Shown in pieces: positions 44,682-55,649 of a DNA stretch of 64,000 nucleotides. Source of the stretch: Amborella trichopoda (taxonomy: Eukaryota; Streptophyta; Magnoliopsida; Amborellales; Amborellaceae); the NCBI RefSeq assembly GCF_000471905.2, contig NW_006494789.1:6981217-7045216 (forward strand), written 5' to 3'. The notes under the pieces were generated by a model that had not been told where the DNA came from, searched no databases, and worked only from the letters and a program-made list of their open reading frames with translations. The translations under genes and the position numbers were made by a program. Position 1 is the first letter of the stretch. Every line of letters begins with the position of its first letter.

Positions 44682-46374
44682 AATCCGATCCAAACATGAG
44701 TGGATGCTAAAAAACTACTTAAAATTGAAGATAATTACAATTTAATTGAATTAAAAAAAAATTTAAAAATAGGTGCAAAAAGACTGTTTTTCCCCTGCCT
44801 AACAATGTGTGAAATTTCAGAATAGTGATTGCGGTTGCCCGAGAACTTATGTGATCTTCCCACACTAATTCAGGGTTGTTCTGACGCTCGTTTGATAGAA
44901 AGATACTTGTTTTCTTGCATGGCTTGGCATGGCGATCGATTTGATACCAATTTCGAGCCATGAATCATGTTTTTAAGCCATGATCCTGAGTATTGAATTT
45001 TTGATGAATCTTGAAGACTTCGAAATGATAGTGCACTCTTTCCTTGATGGTTTTCTTCAGTTTCTTTGCTGAATCCTGAGCATGCCATCACGATCACGTT
45101 GCAACAAACACATCTCGATTTCGTGTCTGGATGAAGATTTCGTCTTTTTGAATTTTTTGCTGGAATCTTGAAATCTGGCAGTCGAAATTTACAGCAGCTT
45201 TGACACCTTCGTGTGTGAAATCTAACCATTCATCATACATGACATTTGGACCAGAGATAGCCATAGACCTTACGCACATAATACACTTGGTTTTGTGTCG
45301 ATCGGGTACGCGAGCATTGTGATTTGGCCACTAGAGTACCACCTATCGAAACACTCGTCTCGATGATACAAGCACGCTCACCAAATTTGAGCGCGATCCG
45401 ACTCCGATCGAGCTGTGACTGTGAAAATAACCACCTTTAATGGTGCTTTCGTGCAGGGTGGCCACACGAGAATAGTGTGCGACCTACCCCTTTTAGGGAT
45501 TTTACCCATGACTTTGTCTTAAAGTGCCCAATTAAGCTGAAACTTGACCCATAGGGGTTTTCGACCATACTGGATCCAATGGTGTAGTCCCACAGCTATT
45601 TGACGCACGAAAAATAAAGTTCTAGTTATGGGGTCCATTTCAGGGTACTAGAGGCCAATTTTTCTGAGATTGTTTCTTTTTATTCACTACTTTAGACATG
45701 TCTGATGGCAAAGAAACTTCGCAGGTGGCCTTTTGAAGTGTTGATTAATATGTTGACCAATTCAGGGGCAATCTGAGACTGTTAAAATTTCCATTGTTTT
45801 TGTAGGCTTTATTGACCTACTTCTTCTTTATTCCACATCAGGGACCAAGGTGCTGAAAAATGTGTTCAAACAGTGTGGGCTTCGGAAGTACGTCAAAAAT
45901 TACGTACAATAACTTTCCCTTATGACTGTTGAGCGTTGAGAGAAACAAGAAGTGCAACATTCGAAAACTTTAACGTCGTAGTTCCTTTAGCGAATCTGCC
46001 AAGACATGTTTATTGTCTCTCAAATATACTTTTTTTCTTGATCACTACCATTGATGCAGTCCTTGAGGAGTAGACTTTGTTGAGCTTTTACCTTGCCCTG
46101 GGCCTGACCAACATGGCTTCTTGTGGTCCGGTGCCATGTTGAGGGGCATTTTTCGGGTTCTGCCAGAATCCATTTTCTGAGAGATCGCATTGATGGTCTA
46201 CCTTTGGTGGGCTTAAGACTTTTGTTTCAACAAGAACTCCTATTTCTCAGCCGATGGGGGCCCTTTTTGTGGCTTTATTCTATTCTGGTAGGGGAAGTCC
46301 TGATGTTCCAGTTGGCAGGGGCCTCTTAACCGGCTTTATCCCTATCGAAATAGAAATGCCAAGTTGTGGTGATC

Positions 46375-46650
46375 AAGAAGGGTACCTCTTCGGTCCATGT
46401 CCTACTGGTCCACTTGGGGATATCCCGAATTACCTAGACGTGATAGAGGGGACTTTTGAGGCGGTCTCATTTTAGGAGACTTCACCCTGGATGTTGCAAT
46501 TTATTTTGAGAAGAGAGGAAGGGGCTGGCAGGGTACCTCTTTGGTCCACATCCTACAGGTCCAGTTGGGGATCTTCCAAATTACTCGAACATGATAGTGA
46601 GGGGGCCACTGAGGCGGTCTTATCTTAGAAGACTTCACCTTGGATGCTAG
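46375..46650. repeat. direct duplication of about 150 bp in U3
   Basis: 'gggtacctctt(c/t)ggtcca' through 'gacttcacc(c/t)tggatg' occurs twice, starting at about 46379 and 46535. It is seen only in this LTR. The plus-strand frames at 46123-46475 lie before and in it and are not recognised. Confidence 0.75.
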
Positions 46651-46684
46651 AGTTGGTTTTTAGAAGAGAAAGTTAGCATTTTTA

Positions 46685-47110
46685 TGATGGCACTGATGCC
46701 CGGGATTGGATGCGGCACTGGGGCTTGAGTTATTTGGAAGGCACCTGAGATTTTTGAAAGGCACTGGGGCCAAAGATTTTTGAAGGCCCTAGGGCTAGAG
46801 GTTTTTTAAGGCATTGGGGGCGGAGATTTTTTAAGGCATTAGGGTCGGAGATTTCTGAAAGCATTGGGGCTAGAGATTTTTGAACGGCACTGGGGTCGGA
46901 GACTTATGGTTGGCACTGGGGTCGGAGATTTTTGAAGGCACTGGAGCCTGATATTTTTTAATGGCACTGGGACTGGAGATTTTTTTTAATGGCACTGGGG
47001 CTGGAGATTTTTGAAGCACTAGAGCCGGAGATTGTTTTTTTTTATGGCACTGGGGCTGGATTTTTTTTTTTATGGCGCTAGGGCCAGAGAGTTTTGGGTG
47101 GCACTGAGGC
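46685..47110. repeat. 30-bp minisatellite, about 13 units
   Basis: Units read 'ggcactggggctggagattt' plus a T run of variable length and 'gaa' or 'atggc'. It is seen only in this LTR. The minus-strand frame across it (repeats of SPAPVP) is a by-product of the array. Confidence 0.8.
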
Positions 47111-47479
47111 TGGAGAGATTGAAGTTGATTCAAGCACCCTTGGAGGTTTTTGCTTGAATGCAATGGAAATGGAATCAGCAGAGTGGTTTTCACTTAATCC
47201 TTGTACTGTGGTGTTTTACCGGTGACTTCAAGGTCACCTCCTACCTTTGGCTTCTGCTTTTACTCATGACGACCTTGCAGGTTTTCATCATGCCCTGATT
47301 TTTTCTCAGGACTCTTTTACTCATGGTTTCATGGCCATGCCAGCTTATCTTATGCCCACTTATCTTACTCATTGTGCCCATACGGGTTTTTACCATGCCC
47401 TTTTTTTTTTGTTATAGGCGATTTTACCCATAGCCTTGTTGGTTATGTCCACCTGAAGCTCTTTTTCGTTTACTCACGA

Positions 47480-48620
47480 TGGTTGTTTATTCATAACATA
47501 AAGATTATGGATAGTATCCTTGCAACTCAAAAATATGTCCATGCCAGATCTCAAAGTGGTGAACCTGGTGTTATTATCAAAATGTACATGGAAAAGGCTT
47601 ATGACAAGGTAGAGTGGAATGTTTTAATGGAGACTATGATGTGTATAAGTTTTGGTGAAAAATGGAAAAACTGGATTTTGGTTTACCTTTCTTCGGCCCA
47701 TTTTTCAATTATTATAAATGGTACCCCGAGAGGTTATTTTAAGGCTTGTGGAGGTATCAGACAGGGTGACTTTCATTCATCTTTCTTTTTCACTTTGGTA
47801 GATGAAGCTTTTAGCCTATTGCTTAGAAATGAAGAGGCATTGGGTTGCATAAGCGTTTTCTCTAATTATGAGGATGCGCCTCGAATTTCACACCTACAGT
47901 ATGTTGATGACGTTATAATCTTTAGTGATGCTGAAATGGAACAAATCAATCACGTAAAGAGATCTCTTAATTGCCGAGAGGTGGCAATCATGTTAAAAGT
48001 AAACTTCAACACAATAGCGATGATAGGATTGAGTTGTCAAGAGGATTTGTCTTTGGCTTAACTTCCAATTTAGGTTGTATGGTGGAGAATTTCCCCTTTA
48101 CTTATCTCGGTATGTCTATGTTTTATTCTAGCTTCCTTTGGTCAATTTGGGATCCAATGTGTAGAAGGGCTAAAACTAAACTGGATTTGTGTAAGGTGAA
48201 ATATTTATTGTTTGGAGGGAGAATTAATCTTATCAAACCTTTTTTATCAAATCTATCCATCTATCAAATGTCTTTGTTCATCATGTCAAACTCAAGAATT
48301 AAAGGAATTGAGAAGATGATGAGGAATTTTTTATGACAAAGTATGGATCAATGAAGGAAATATCATCTCGTGAATTGGGATCAAGTTTTTACTCCACAAG
48401 AACAAAGAGGTTGGGGTGTAAGGAGATTGAAGGTTATGAACTTACTTTTGTTGGCAAAGTGGCGGTGGAGCTCACAGATGTTACATCTTTATGGAGACAT
48501 TTTCTTATTGCCAAGTAGGGTTTCAATAGAGAGTTGATGCTTATTAGTGGAGACTGTAATAGAAGATGTAAGTCCAATCCTTGGAACGGGATTTTATTGA
48601 AAGTTGGACTTATGTAATCT
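47480..48620 (+). mobile_element. L1-type LINE, reverse transcriptase part, 5' truncated
   Basis: The frame through 47480-48060 reads MDSILATQKYVHARSQSGEP, MEKAYDKVEW, GIRQGDFH and LQYVDDVIIFS, the ordered motifs of a plant L1-type reverse transcriptase. The catalytic YVDD is at 47900-47911. A second frame (47971-48336) continues with FTYLGMSMF and LLFGGRINLIKPFLSNLSIY, and a third with GWGVRRL-type sequence, so at least two frameshifts are present. The endonuclease and the first RT blocks are missing, which is normal 5' truncation. It joins LTR sequence of element C directly at about 47480. Inactive. Confidence 0.8.
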
Positions 48621-48627
48621 AGCTGGT

Positions 48628-48649
48628 GTATATATATATATATATATAT
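48628..48649. repeat. (TA)n microsatellite
   Basis: About eleven TA units run at the joint between the LINE 5' half and the LTR-like insertion. Confidence 0.9.
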
Positions 48650-50640
48650 TTCTTCTCTTTTTCTTTTTCTTTTTCGGCTTAGATCACTCACAAGTAGTCT
48701 ATTATAATATAATCGACTTGAAAAGAAATAAAGAAAAACAAATCTAAGATGTAAAACTTGATGCCACTAAAACCTTTCTTTTATTAACCAAAGAAAATCA
48801 CAATTCTATGCTTGGGAATAACAAAAAGCATAAGAAGTAAATATAACATGAAATAAGAAAGAGTGTCGGAGATTATCTCAACCGGGCCTATTATACCCCA
48901 CACCGAATCACCACTTTCCAATGGCACAGGTCAATGGTCAACATTTAATTTCAATCTTAGGAAAGAAATTAGGCCAAACCTTCCAATGGAATAAGAACTC
49001 CTTTGAAAACTGGGGTCTCAAACTAAATCTTAACCCCTTGATAATCCAGTTGAGAGAGATAGCATCTCATTACTACACCTAACCCTTAGGCCATAAGATA
49101 ACAAGATTGGAGAGAGAGATCTACTATGTGGGAAGTGTCCCTTTCTTGAGAATGTGAGTGAGAGACTAATTATATGGGGTGTGCCCCTCCTATGAACTAG
49201 AGAGAGAGAGAGGACTCTAGGTACAGAGTGCCCCTCTATGAGAGATGTGAGAGAGAGAAGAGAGATTAGGTGTGTAGAGATATGGGTTAGGGCACCCCTT
49301 TTTATAGTGCTTCAAGGGGTTCAGGGTTTCTTAAGGTTTTCCGTGGTTTGTCTCTTCTTGTGAGATTGAATATTCACCATTGATCTTGGGTGACTTGTGG
49401 GGTGAGAGATATGAACTCCTTATCCTGTAGATAGGTCATCAAGATCATATGAAATGTTCTAGAACCTTATCGCCCAATTTCCTAAATCATTTTCCCATCA
49501 ATTAATTTTAATAAGAAAATACTTAAAATAATGGTGTGCTGTCTTATTTCTATGCACAAGTCTTCTCACACTTTCCTTATTCAACTTCAAAGCGTCCTTC
49601 ATACACAATTTTTCTTCACCTTCAAGTCATGAGCTTGATGCAAGAAAAAAAAGGTTCTATAAGGTGGGGCGTGCCACCCTAGGTGGCACTTCATGGTCCC
49701 CACCAAATTGCCATGATGGGCCCTTATACATATTTGGGCCTCCTATGCAATATTAAATTATTTTAAAATAATATTATGATTTTTAAAAATTCATAAAAAC
49801 ATATTTGAATAATTAAATCAATGTAAAATTAATATCTCTATTTTTACGAAAAATACCCAGAGATTTAAAAAAATTCAAATAACAATTATAAAAAAATCAT
49901 ATAACATTAAAACAAACATAATTAAATATTTTGATGGAAAAATTATCCATATAGAATAAGAATAAATAAATAAACACTGGGGCACTCCACCTTCTACTGT
50001 GGTCTACGGTTTACATTTGCTTTCTCAAACCGACCCAGTGTTTCCCATGACCCACAATCTATACAGGGGCTCATTAGTGGGTCACCAAAGTCTTACTAAT
50101 AGACAAGAAGTCGCAATCTCACTCTGTGGATATCAGGCTCTTCACTAGAGACGTACTAAGGTCACCTAAACCTGATGAACCACAGCTTTAAGGTGCATAA
50201 GGGTAATATGTCGCACATGTACAAGCTTCACCTTGAAAGGTGGTTCGCTTTCTCGAAATGGCTATCATATGTGCACGTCATGTGATGGTACGCTGATGAA
50301 GTTTTAGCCCCCATCTCTGAAGACCACCACCACACACAAGAGTAATACAGTCCCTCAGCTCACTCATCCAGGTGTACTCTGACCTCATTAAGGGGATGAC
50401 TCATTATAATCCTTATCGGTTTAATCTCTATGCCCAGGTAACATGGGGTTTTTCCAACCGACTGACCAAACATGTCAAGTTCAGTCCGGTATCAACAAAC
50501 ATCGTTTTTTTAGTATGTTCTACACAGAACCAGACTCTCACTGACTTCATGTTCCATTATATCGAAAGTTCAATTACAAGCACTCACAAGGCTTTTAAAG
50601 GCCACACCCACGCAACATTTATCTTGTAGGAGGCTTTCTT
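48650..50640 (-). mobile_element. LTR-like insertion (probable solo LTR) in the LINE
   Basis: About 2 kb without a coding frame. On the minus strand it has a good TATA box, 'ctataaaaagg' (49297-49307), then a CT-rich leader, and AATAAA (48780-48785) some 515 bp downstream, the outline of U3-R-U5. It has no similarity to the Tat LTRs here. Exact ends and target duplications could not be fixed. It may be the LTR of another plant LTR family; which one is not clear. Small frames at 50372-50629 and others are not convincing. Confidence 0.45.
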
Positions 50641-51926
50641 TGAGTACCTATAGATCTTTGCTAAAGTGAAATTTGACTTCCCGTAGACTTGGTTTGGCAC
50701 TAGACTTCGAGTAAAATTTGTTTTGGCACTAGACTTGGTTGGGGGACAGACCGCTGAAATTTGACTTCCCATAGATCTTTGCTAAAGTGGCTGATCCTAT
50801 GGCTAAAATTAATGAGTTGTACTCTAGTAACATGCAGTTCATCTCGTGGGACATTCGATGTTTATATACTGGTGCCAGATTTTGTTTTATCACAATTTGA
50901 AGAGTTCTTAATGGCATTGGAGTGCATATATCTCTCTCCTAATTTTGATGATGAGACTGTTTGGGAAGCAACGCATAGTGGGGTGTCCTTTGTTATATCT
51001 ATTAATAGGATTCTCTTTAATAGGAGGATGAGGTGGCAGCAAGCATCCTTACGAAATGTTTGGACTTGGTGCACACACAAGAATCAGGAATTTTTGTAGG
51101 TGCTCTTTCAGGGTAAGACTTTAACTCTTGATAATTTAAGGAGGAGAGGAATAATTGGACTTGGTGCATTCCACACAAGAATCAGGCATTTTTGTAGGTG
51201 CTCTTTCAGGGTAAGACTTTAACGCATGATAATTTGAGGAGGAGAGGAATAATGGATGTTCGTTTTGTCTTTGTGAGCGTAGTAGAAAGTCTTTTGACGG
51301 GAAACGTCTCACTATGGACTGTATAAAAGCTAAGATCATATATAACATGTGGAGTTGGATCTCTTCTACTAAGAAAGGTTATGGGATTGCCAAATCTGAT
51401 GCATATCAATCTTCATAATCTTTGTAAGCTTAACGTTGTCAAAGTGAGGCCAAAAGCATTTTGGACCCTCCGTATTGTTAGTTGGCTGCTTGAAAATTGA
51501 ATTTTGATAAAAGCTTTTTGGGTAATCTGGATTTGGCCGGAATAGGAGCTATAGTGAGAGATGCAGAGGGTGCGTGGTTCTCTATTATAGGGGACCTTGT
51601 GGATCACAACTGCAAATGAAGCTAAGATTAGAGCCCTTTTGGAAGGCTTGAGGCTCATTGTTGGTAGGCATGTTGGTGAGATTCCCTAAATGTTATTTTA
51701 TTGGTGCAATTTGGTCTCTAAACCTCCTTGGGCTCTTCTGGATTGAATATCTCCTTTTCGCATATATATAGGGAGGCGAACGAGTGGCAGATAGGTTGAT
51801 GAGGTGTGCTGCTATGAAGCAGTCATTGGTGGTTATTAATTCTTTGGACTAATTCTTGCCCTTTTTTATAAATTTTATCTTTGTTGGCCTTTGGTTGTAA
51901 CCTTTGACATTATTCAATAAAACAAC
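50640..51926 (+). mobile_element. LINE 3' half: region after RT and RNase H-like end
   Basis: Frames read AKVADPMAKINELYSSN, FDDETVWEATHSGVSF and GKTLTHDNLRRRGIMDV, which are typical of the region after RT in plant L1-type LINEs. Then comes NPDLAGIGAIVRDAEGAW and EAKIRALLEGLRLI, an RNase H-like domain found at the end of many plant LINEs. Several stops and frameshifts split it. The 51061-51190 stretch is partly repeated (the 'caagaatcaggcatttttgt' word occurs twice). The end near 51926 abuts element E. Confidence 0.7.
50650..50795 (+). repeat. local duplication, about 120 bp apart
   Basis: 'atagatctttgctaaagtg' occurs at about 50651 and 50770, and 'gaaatttgacttccc' at about 50668 and 50756. 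'ttggcactagacttgg' type words repeat between them. It lies where the LINE resumes after the insertion and may be a scar of that event. Confidence 0.7.
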
Positions 51927-51976
51927 GTAATGACGTATAGTAGTAATATTGGTAATGACGTCTAGTAGTAATATTG
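51927..51976 (+). repeat. 25-bp direct tandem duplication at the LINE/E joint
   Basis: 'gtaatgacgtctagtagtaa' plus 'tattg' occurs twice in a row with one change. The word itself is part of the E LTR (compare 'actactagacgtcaatac' reversed in the other LTRs). It may be a repair or insertion scar. Confidence 0.8.
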
Positions 51977-52484
51977 TGAGTCAGTCTTTGTTACCGAGCC
52001 CGTTTTACTACCACATCAGGCCAATTATTCATCAGCTTAGTCACCGTTCTGATCCTTTCGCTCAGTCAAAATCTTCTCTCCCCCATCTTTCTTCTCTTAT
52101 TTTTCTTTTTGAATGCGCATGCTTGTGTACGTTCATCAAAAAGGAAAAGGGTGAGGTTTTACGCACCTGTCTTATAACATTTGCTCTATGTGTGTAATTG
52201 CAGAAAACAAGAAGAATACAAGCTAAGGGAGGTAATTTCGAACCAGATTTATTACTGAGGGGCTTTCTTTGGGATCTAAGAGGGTGCCTAGGCGAGCCAG
52301 CTCGAGTAAGTCTCAAACCCACCTTAAATTCCTCTCTCACCGGTTGATGACACCTACCCCCATTCTCAAACAAGGTTCCCAAGAGAGTGATCTCAAAAAC
52401 ATTCCTGATCTTCCCTTGAAATCCGAGATGCGTGCTGCCCGATCCCCAAAGGGATCCGAAGGGCGAGATCGAGACACCTAACGA
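51927..52484 (+). mobile_element. 5' LTR end (U5 part) of element E
   Basis: This is the reverse complement of the U5 ends at 17584-18150, 28260-28790 and 42700-43230. It ends 'gagacacctaacga' three bases before the PBS. Only the last 0.55 kb of the LTR is present; LINE sequence lies to the left. The minus-strand frame 52062-52499 is not a gene. Confidence 0.75.
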
Positions 52485-52487
52485 GCT

Positions 52488-52502
52488 TGGAGACTCCACT
52501 GA
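52488..52502 (+). other. primer binding site of element E
   Basis: 'tggagactccactga' lies three bases after the LTR end. It is the same word as in D and C with small differences from TGGCGACTCCACTGG. Confidence 0.8.
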
Positions 52503-53590
52503 AGACTTACTACCCCTTAGTCGGATCGTTCTTGTTTGGCTAGTTTCTTCTTTTATTATCTGCTTTCACATTTTATTTATGGCTTGCGGGTTTTGGAACC
52601 CATTTATCCGAATGGGGGATTTTCTTATCCCCTCATTCGAGAGTGTCCCTAGGGAACAATTTTTTTCGACTTCGTTCCCAACAATCCTCTTGAGCAAAGA
52701 CCCCTTATCTAGCTCCCAGGTCTTAACCTGGACCTATGTGAGGCAAGACTTAAAGGTCCCTCACTTCCCATCTCCTCGCTCTCATGAAAATTCCACCAAG
52801 GCACCCTGTATCGGCAACACTTTTGTTGCCCTACACAGCATGCACCCAGCCACCGGCAAGTCACTTACCGGTCGTGTTCTTGAGGTACGTCGAAAAGCTA
52901 CCCAGTCCCTTTCCACAAAAGGCAAACAAGCTATCATTGCTTCTGTTGATCGCTATAAGGCTACCCCCCACATTTCTATTTCATTAGTCTCTATCCCTAG
53001 AGGCTCAACACATCGAGCCGGAAACCCCACAGTCTCCACCCCTCACACACACCACAAGGCTCCTGGGTTAACCACTCGAGTCACACCTTAGGGCAACCCT
53101 TCTGTTACCTCGAGTCCATGTCCAATATCGAACCTTCCAACGCCAGGTCCTATGCACGCTACTCATATGCATCCCACCGCTTGGGGTAATGCCACTGTTA
53201 CGCCAACCCAAGTACACAGGAGACAACCCCCTTGTCCTCCTACTCTACACATACAAGCGCACCCTGTAAGTGGCAAGCCTACATCTGTTCTTTTACTGAC
53301 ACCTGCTCGTAAGTCTTGGCTTCCTAAGGCAAGATCACTTACACGAGCCCGGGCTGACCCCAGTTCTCTTGTAATCCTTTTTCAGGGGGCGCACACGCGT
53401 CGTCATCACAGATGTCTTCTCGCCCTAGACTCGGGCCTTCTCATGACTCAATCTTGCTCCGGCCCACTCCTTCTTCATCAAGCAAGCACCTTCAACCTTG
53501 GCACTCGAAGGTCTTCCCCAAGAGTACCATCCTGAACCAGCCCCGTCACGTTGGTTGTGTCTCTAGAGCTCATAAGAGACTTTGGGGCAT
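52503..53590 (+). pseudogene. leader / ORF1-like region of element E
   Basis: The open piece 52432-53091 (220 codons) covers the PBS and leader and includes TKAPCIGNTFVALHSMHPAT, GKSLTGRVLEVRRKATQSLS and SLVSIPRGSTHRAG. The next piece, 53152-53535, is rich in Pro, Thr, His and Arg. Both match the leaders of C and D. This is the longest open form of the region in the window. Ogre-type elements are known to have an ORF of unknown function between PBS and gag; this position fits. No domain recognised. Broken. Confidence 0.55.
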
Positions 53591-54330
53591 TGACCTGATG
53601 GAAGATCGAGTCAACGCTTCTATGAGGTCGAGAGAGAGGTTCAAACCATCGAACTTCTCACTCTGATTCAAGACCCCGATGAGCCCGTGGATCAGTTCAT
53701 ATCAAGATGGAGAAATTTGGCTTCCCGCCATCCTAATCCTATGCCTGAGAAGGAAGCAGTCTAAACTTATATGCGAAACATGCAACCTGAGATCGCTCTA
53801 CATGACGAGGCCTCTAATCCAACCTCCATGTCAGATTTGATCTCTAAATCAGTTCACATAAAAAGTTTATCTAACACCCAAGACTGGTAAGCAACAATAG
53901 TTGTACAATTGGGTACCCCCACCAACCAACCCCTATCGGGGTGATTATTTCACAAGGCATAAGAACAAGGTATATCCCTTCGAAAAAGAATGGGTCCATG
54001 CACTGTTCCGGTTATTATTGGAACAGAATATGATCCAGCTTCTAGAAGCCAAGCCCCCCGAGCAACCTGACCTTGACACTCAAGCGAATTATTGTGCCTA
54101 CTATCGGAGGATCATTCATCCCACAAATGTCTGTTACACGCTGAAAGATATTATCGAGGCCCTGATAAATCTTGAAGACTTAAAGAAAGCCTTTGGGGCA
54201 GCTGAGGTCTCCCATGCCGTAACCATCCAAGAGGAAGACGAAATGCCTCCTTTACGCCTTCTTCATTATAATGCTTCAGGAAGGCATAATCACACTAAAG
54301 CAGGCAAGGCAACCCTGTCGCCTTGCTAAG
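53590..54330 (+). pseudogene. gag fossil (element E)
   Basis: The pieces here match the later part of gag in C. The piece 53901-54329 has GDYFTRHKNKVYPFEKEW, then YCAYYRRIIHPTNVCYTLKD and IIEALINLEDLKKAF. The Cys/His pattern at the end is typical of Tat gag. Upstream sequence (53640-53880) has PVDQFISR and DLISKSVHIKSLS words in other frames. Broken fossil, several breaks. Confidence 0.7.
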
Positions 54331-54334
54331 GGGA

Positions 54335-55640
54335 CTAAAGATCGTTGGTGCTCGTACCATCAGCTAAGAGGCCATTACATGTCGAAATGCACAAGCTTCC
54401 TTGATATATTTGCAAAGAAAATGCGGGAGTGCTCCCCGTAAGTGATCCCCAAGTCATTCCTTTATCGAGGCAAGAAGATCTCACAAAGCAGGACCTTTCT
54501 ATCATTGACTCGAACTCCACCGAATCCTCGACTTCTCAGCTATGGATAGTCTACAATGGACAAAGCTCAAGTCCTTAAGACGAAAAGTAGTTCGCCAAGC
54601 TAGATTTGTTCGCAAGCCCAGCGAGACGAATAAAACATCACCTCAAAAAACCAGAAGAGATGGCCATCAAGGGCTACTTGTCGAAGAAACAAGACCGCTC
54701 AACCCATAGTCGAGCAGGACTCTCTCAGGTCCCCCTCCTTAACTGCCAACTTTACTAGACTTCATCCCTGGTACGATCCTTCTTCCTTCTTCACCTTGTC
54801 AAGACGTTCCCATGCCATCTCCCACTCAGCACACGTCCAATAAGGGTGATGACGTTAAAAGCACAACCCAAAGGTAAAAGCAAGGGAAAGCTAAAAGACC
54901 CCATGCACCCCTCCAATCCCCGTGATGATGTAAAAAGCTACCCAGATCGATCTGATGAGGGAAACAACCTTAAAAGTCCCCCACCTTCTAACCCTTCTCG
55001 TTCTTCTTCTCCTTCTTCTCATTCCCCTTCTTCTACATCCGCTGTAGGTACAACCTTGATATGCCCTGACTTCGAGGCTCTCGATCGAGAATTCGAAGGA
55101 ATCAATATAAGCAGGACGCAGCGAAAACCATTGAGAAAGACCCTGGAAAAGGCAGTAGGATTCCTAACAGTTGTTGATGCCCTGGTAGCTAAAGCCAAGG
55201 CAGAGCCACCTTCTTTAAAGAAGCACAAGAAGTCGAAGCCAAAGAAACCCCAGTGGCCCACTAAGCTTGACTCCGAGCAGAGGCTGAGAGAATCGAAGGG
55301 GCAAAGCTTTTATTCTCATGAGGCTTGCCACATGGTGCAAGTCTATGAAGTGCAAGTCATTGCGAAGCAAGCACTACACACATCTGCGTAGGGACCGTGT
55401 GATTCATATGAGGACACTTCATGCCCAACCTTTGCTGAACCCCAAAATAAGGTCTTGCAACCTGATTGGCTTCCCATGTTTAGGATTGACCCTTATGTCC
55501 CTCGATTCTAAAAAGGCGCAGAAATCATGACATACTCTGGAACCCTATTTGAAGCAGAGATGTCAGGGTCATGGGTCTCTACGCTTGAGGTTGATAAAAA
55601 GACCTCTGAAAATAATGAGGAAGAGTTGCAAGAGGCCCCA
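54335..55640 (+). pseudogene. gag-protease linker (element E)
   Basis: The open piece 54846-55391 has LKDPMHPSNPRDDVKSYPDR, a Ser-rich run, a LICPDFEALDREFEGINIS block and a basic KKHKKSKPKKPQWP stretch, matching the C linker at 38751-39161. The parts before (54335-54845) and after (55391-55640) hold weaker matches. A clear protease motif was not found in E. Confidence 0.55.
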
Positions 55641-55649
55641 GAATAATGG

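Larger units (their letters stand above)
17584..47480 (-). mobile_element. Element C: long Tat-lineage Ty3/gypsy fossil hosting a nested copy (D)
   Basis: The 5' LTR is at 42700-47480, followed leftward by the PBS (42681-42697), leader (41200-42680), gag (39857-41124), linker, protease (37600-38160), an unknown ORF (36821-37435), the plus-strand aORF (36620-33065), its promoter region (31320-33064), and the 3' LTR (17584-22017). Element D (22023-31320) lies inside the 3' LTR region. RT, RNase H and integrase are not visible, so C looks non-autonomous. The two LTRs look only roughly four-fifths identical by eye, so the copy is old. It is broken, with of the order of ten or more breaks. A LINE lies at its right end. 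Confidence 0.7.
42700..47480 (-). mobile_element. 5' LTR of element C
   Basis: The edge is fixed by the PBS. From left to right come the U5 end (42700-43340), hairpin array (43455-44250), GA run (44250-44530), R/U3 block with promoter words (44550-45880), a U3 block (45880-46375), a 150-bp duplication (46375-46650), a 30-bp array (46685-47110) and the 'ggttttcatcatgccc' segment (47140-47480). LINE sequence follows directly, so the LTR start is lost. At more than 4.7 kb this is very long even for a Tat LTR. It pairs with the LTR at 17584. Confidence 0.75.
47480..51926 (+). mobile_element. LINE copy with an internal insertion (whole extent)
   Basis: The 5' half (47480-48620) and the 3' half (50640-51926) read in the same direction and together give RT, the region after RT, and an RNase H-like end, in the usual order for plant L1-type ORF2. 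The sequence between them (48650-50640) is unrelated and LTR-like. The 3' end holds AATAAA at 51915-51920 but no long poly(A) tail. The insertion must be younger than the LINE. Confidence 0.65.

Noticed and set aside
46870-47193. Pro-rich minus-strand frame of 107 codons
   Set aside because: Translation of the 30-bp array; unit-length peptide repeats only.
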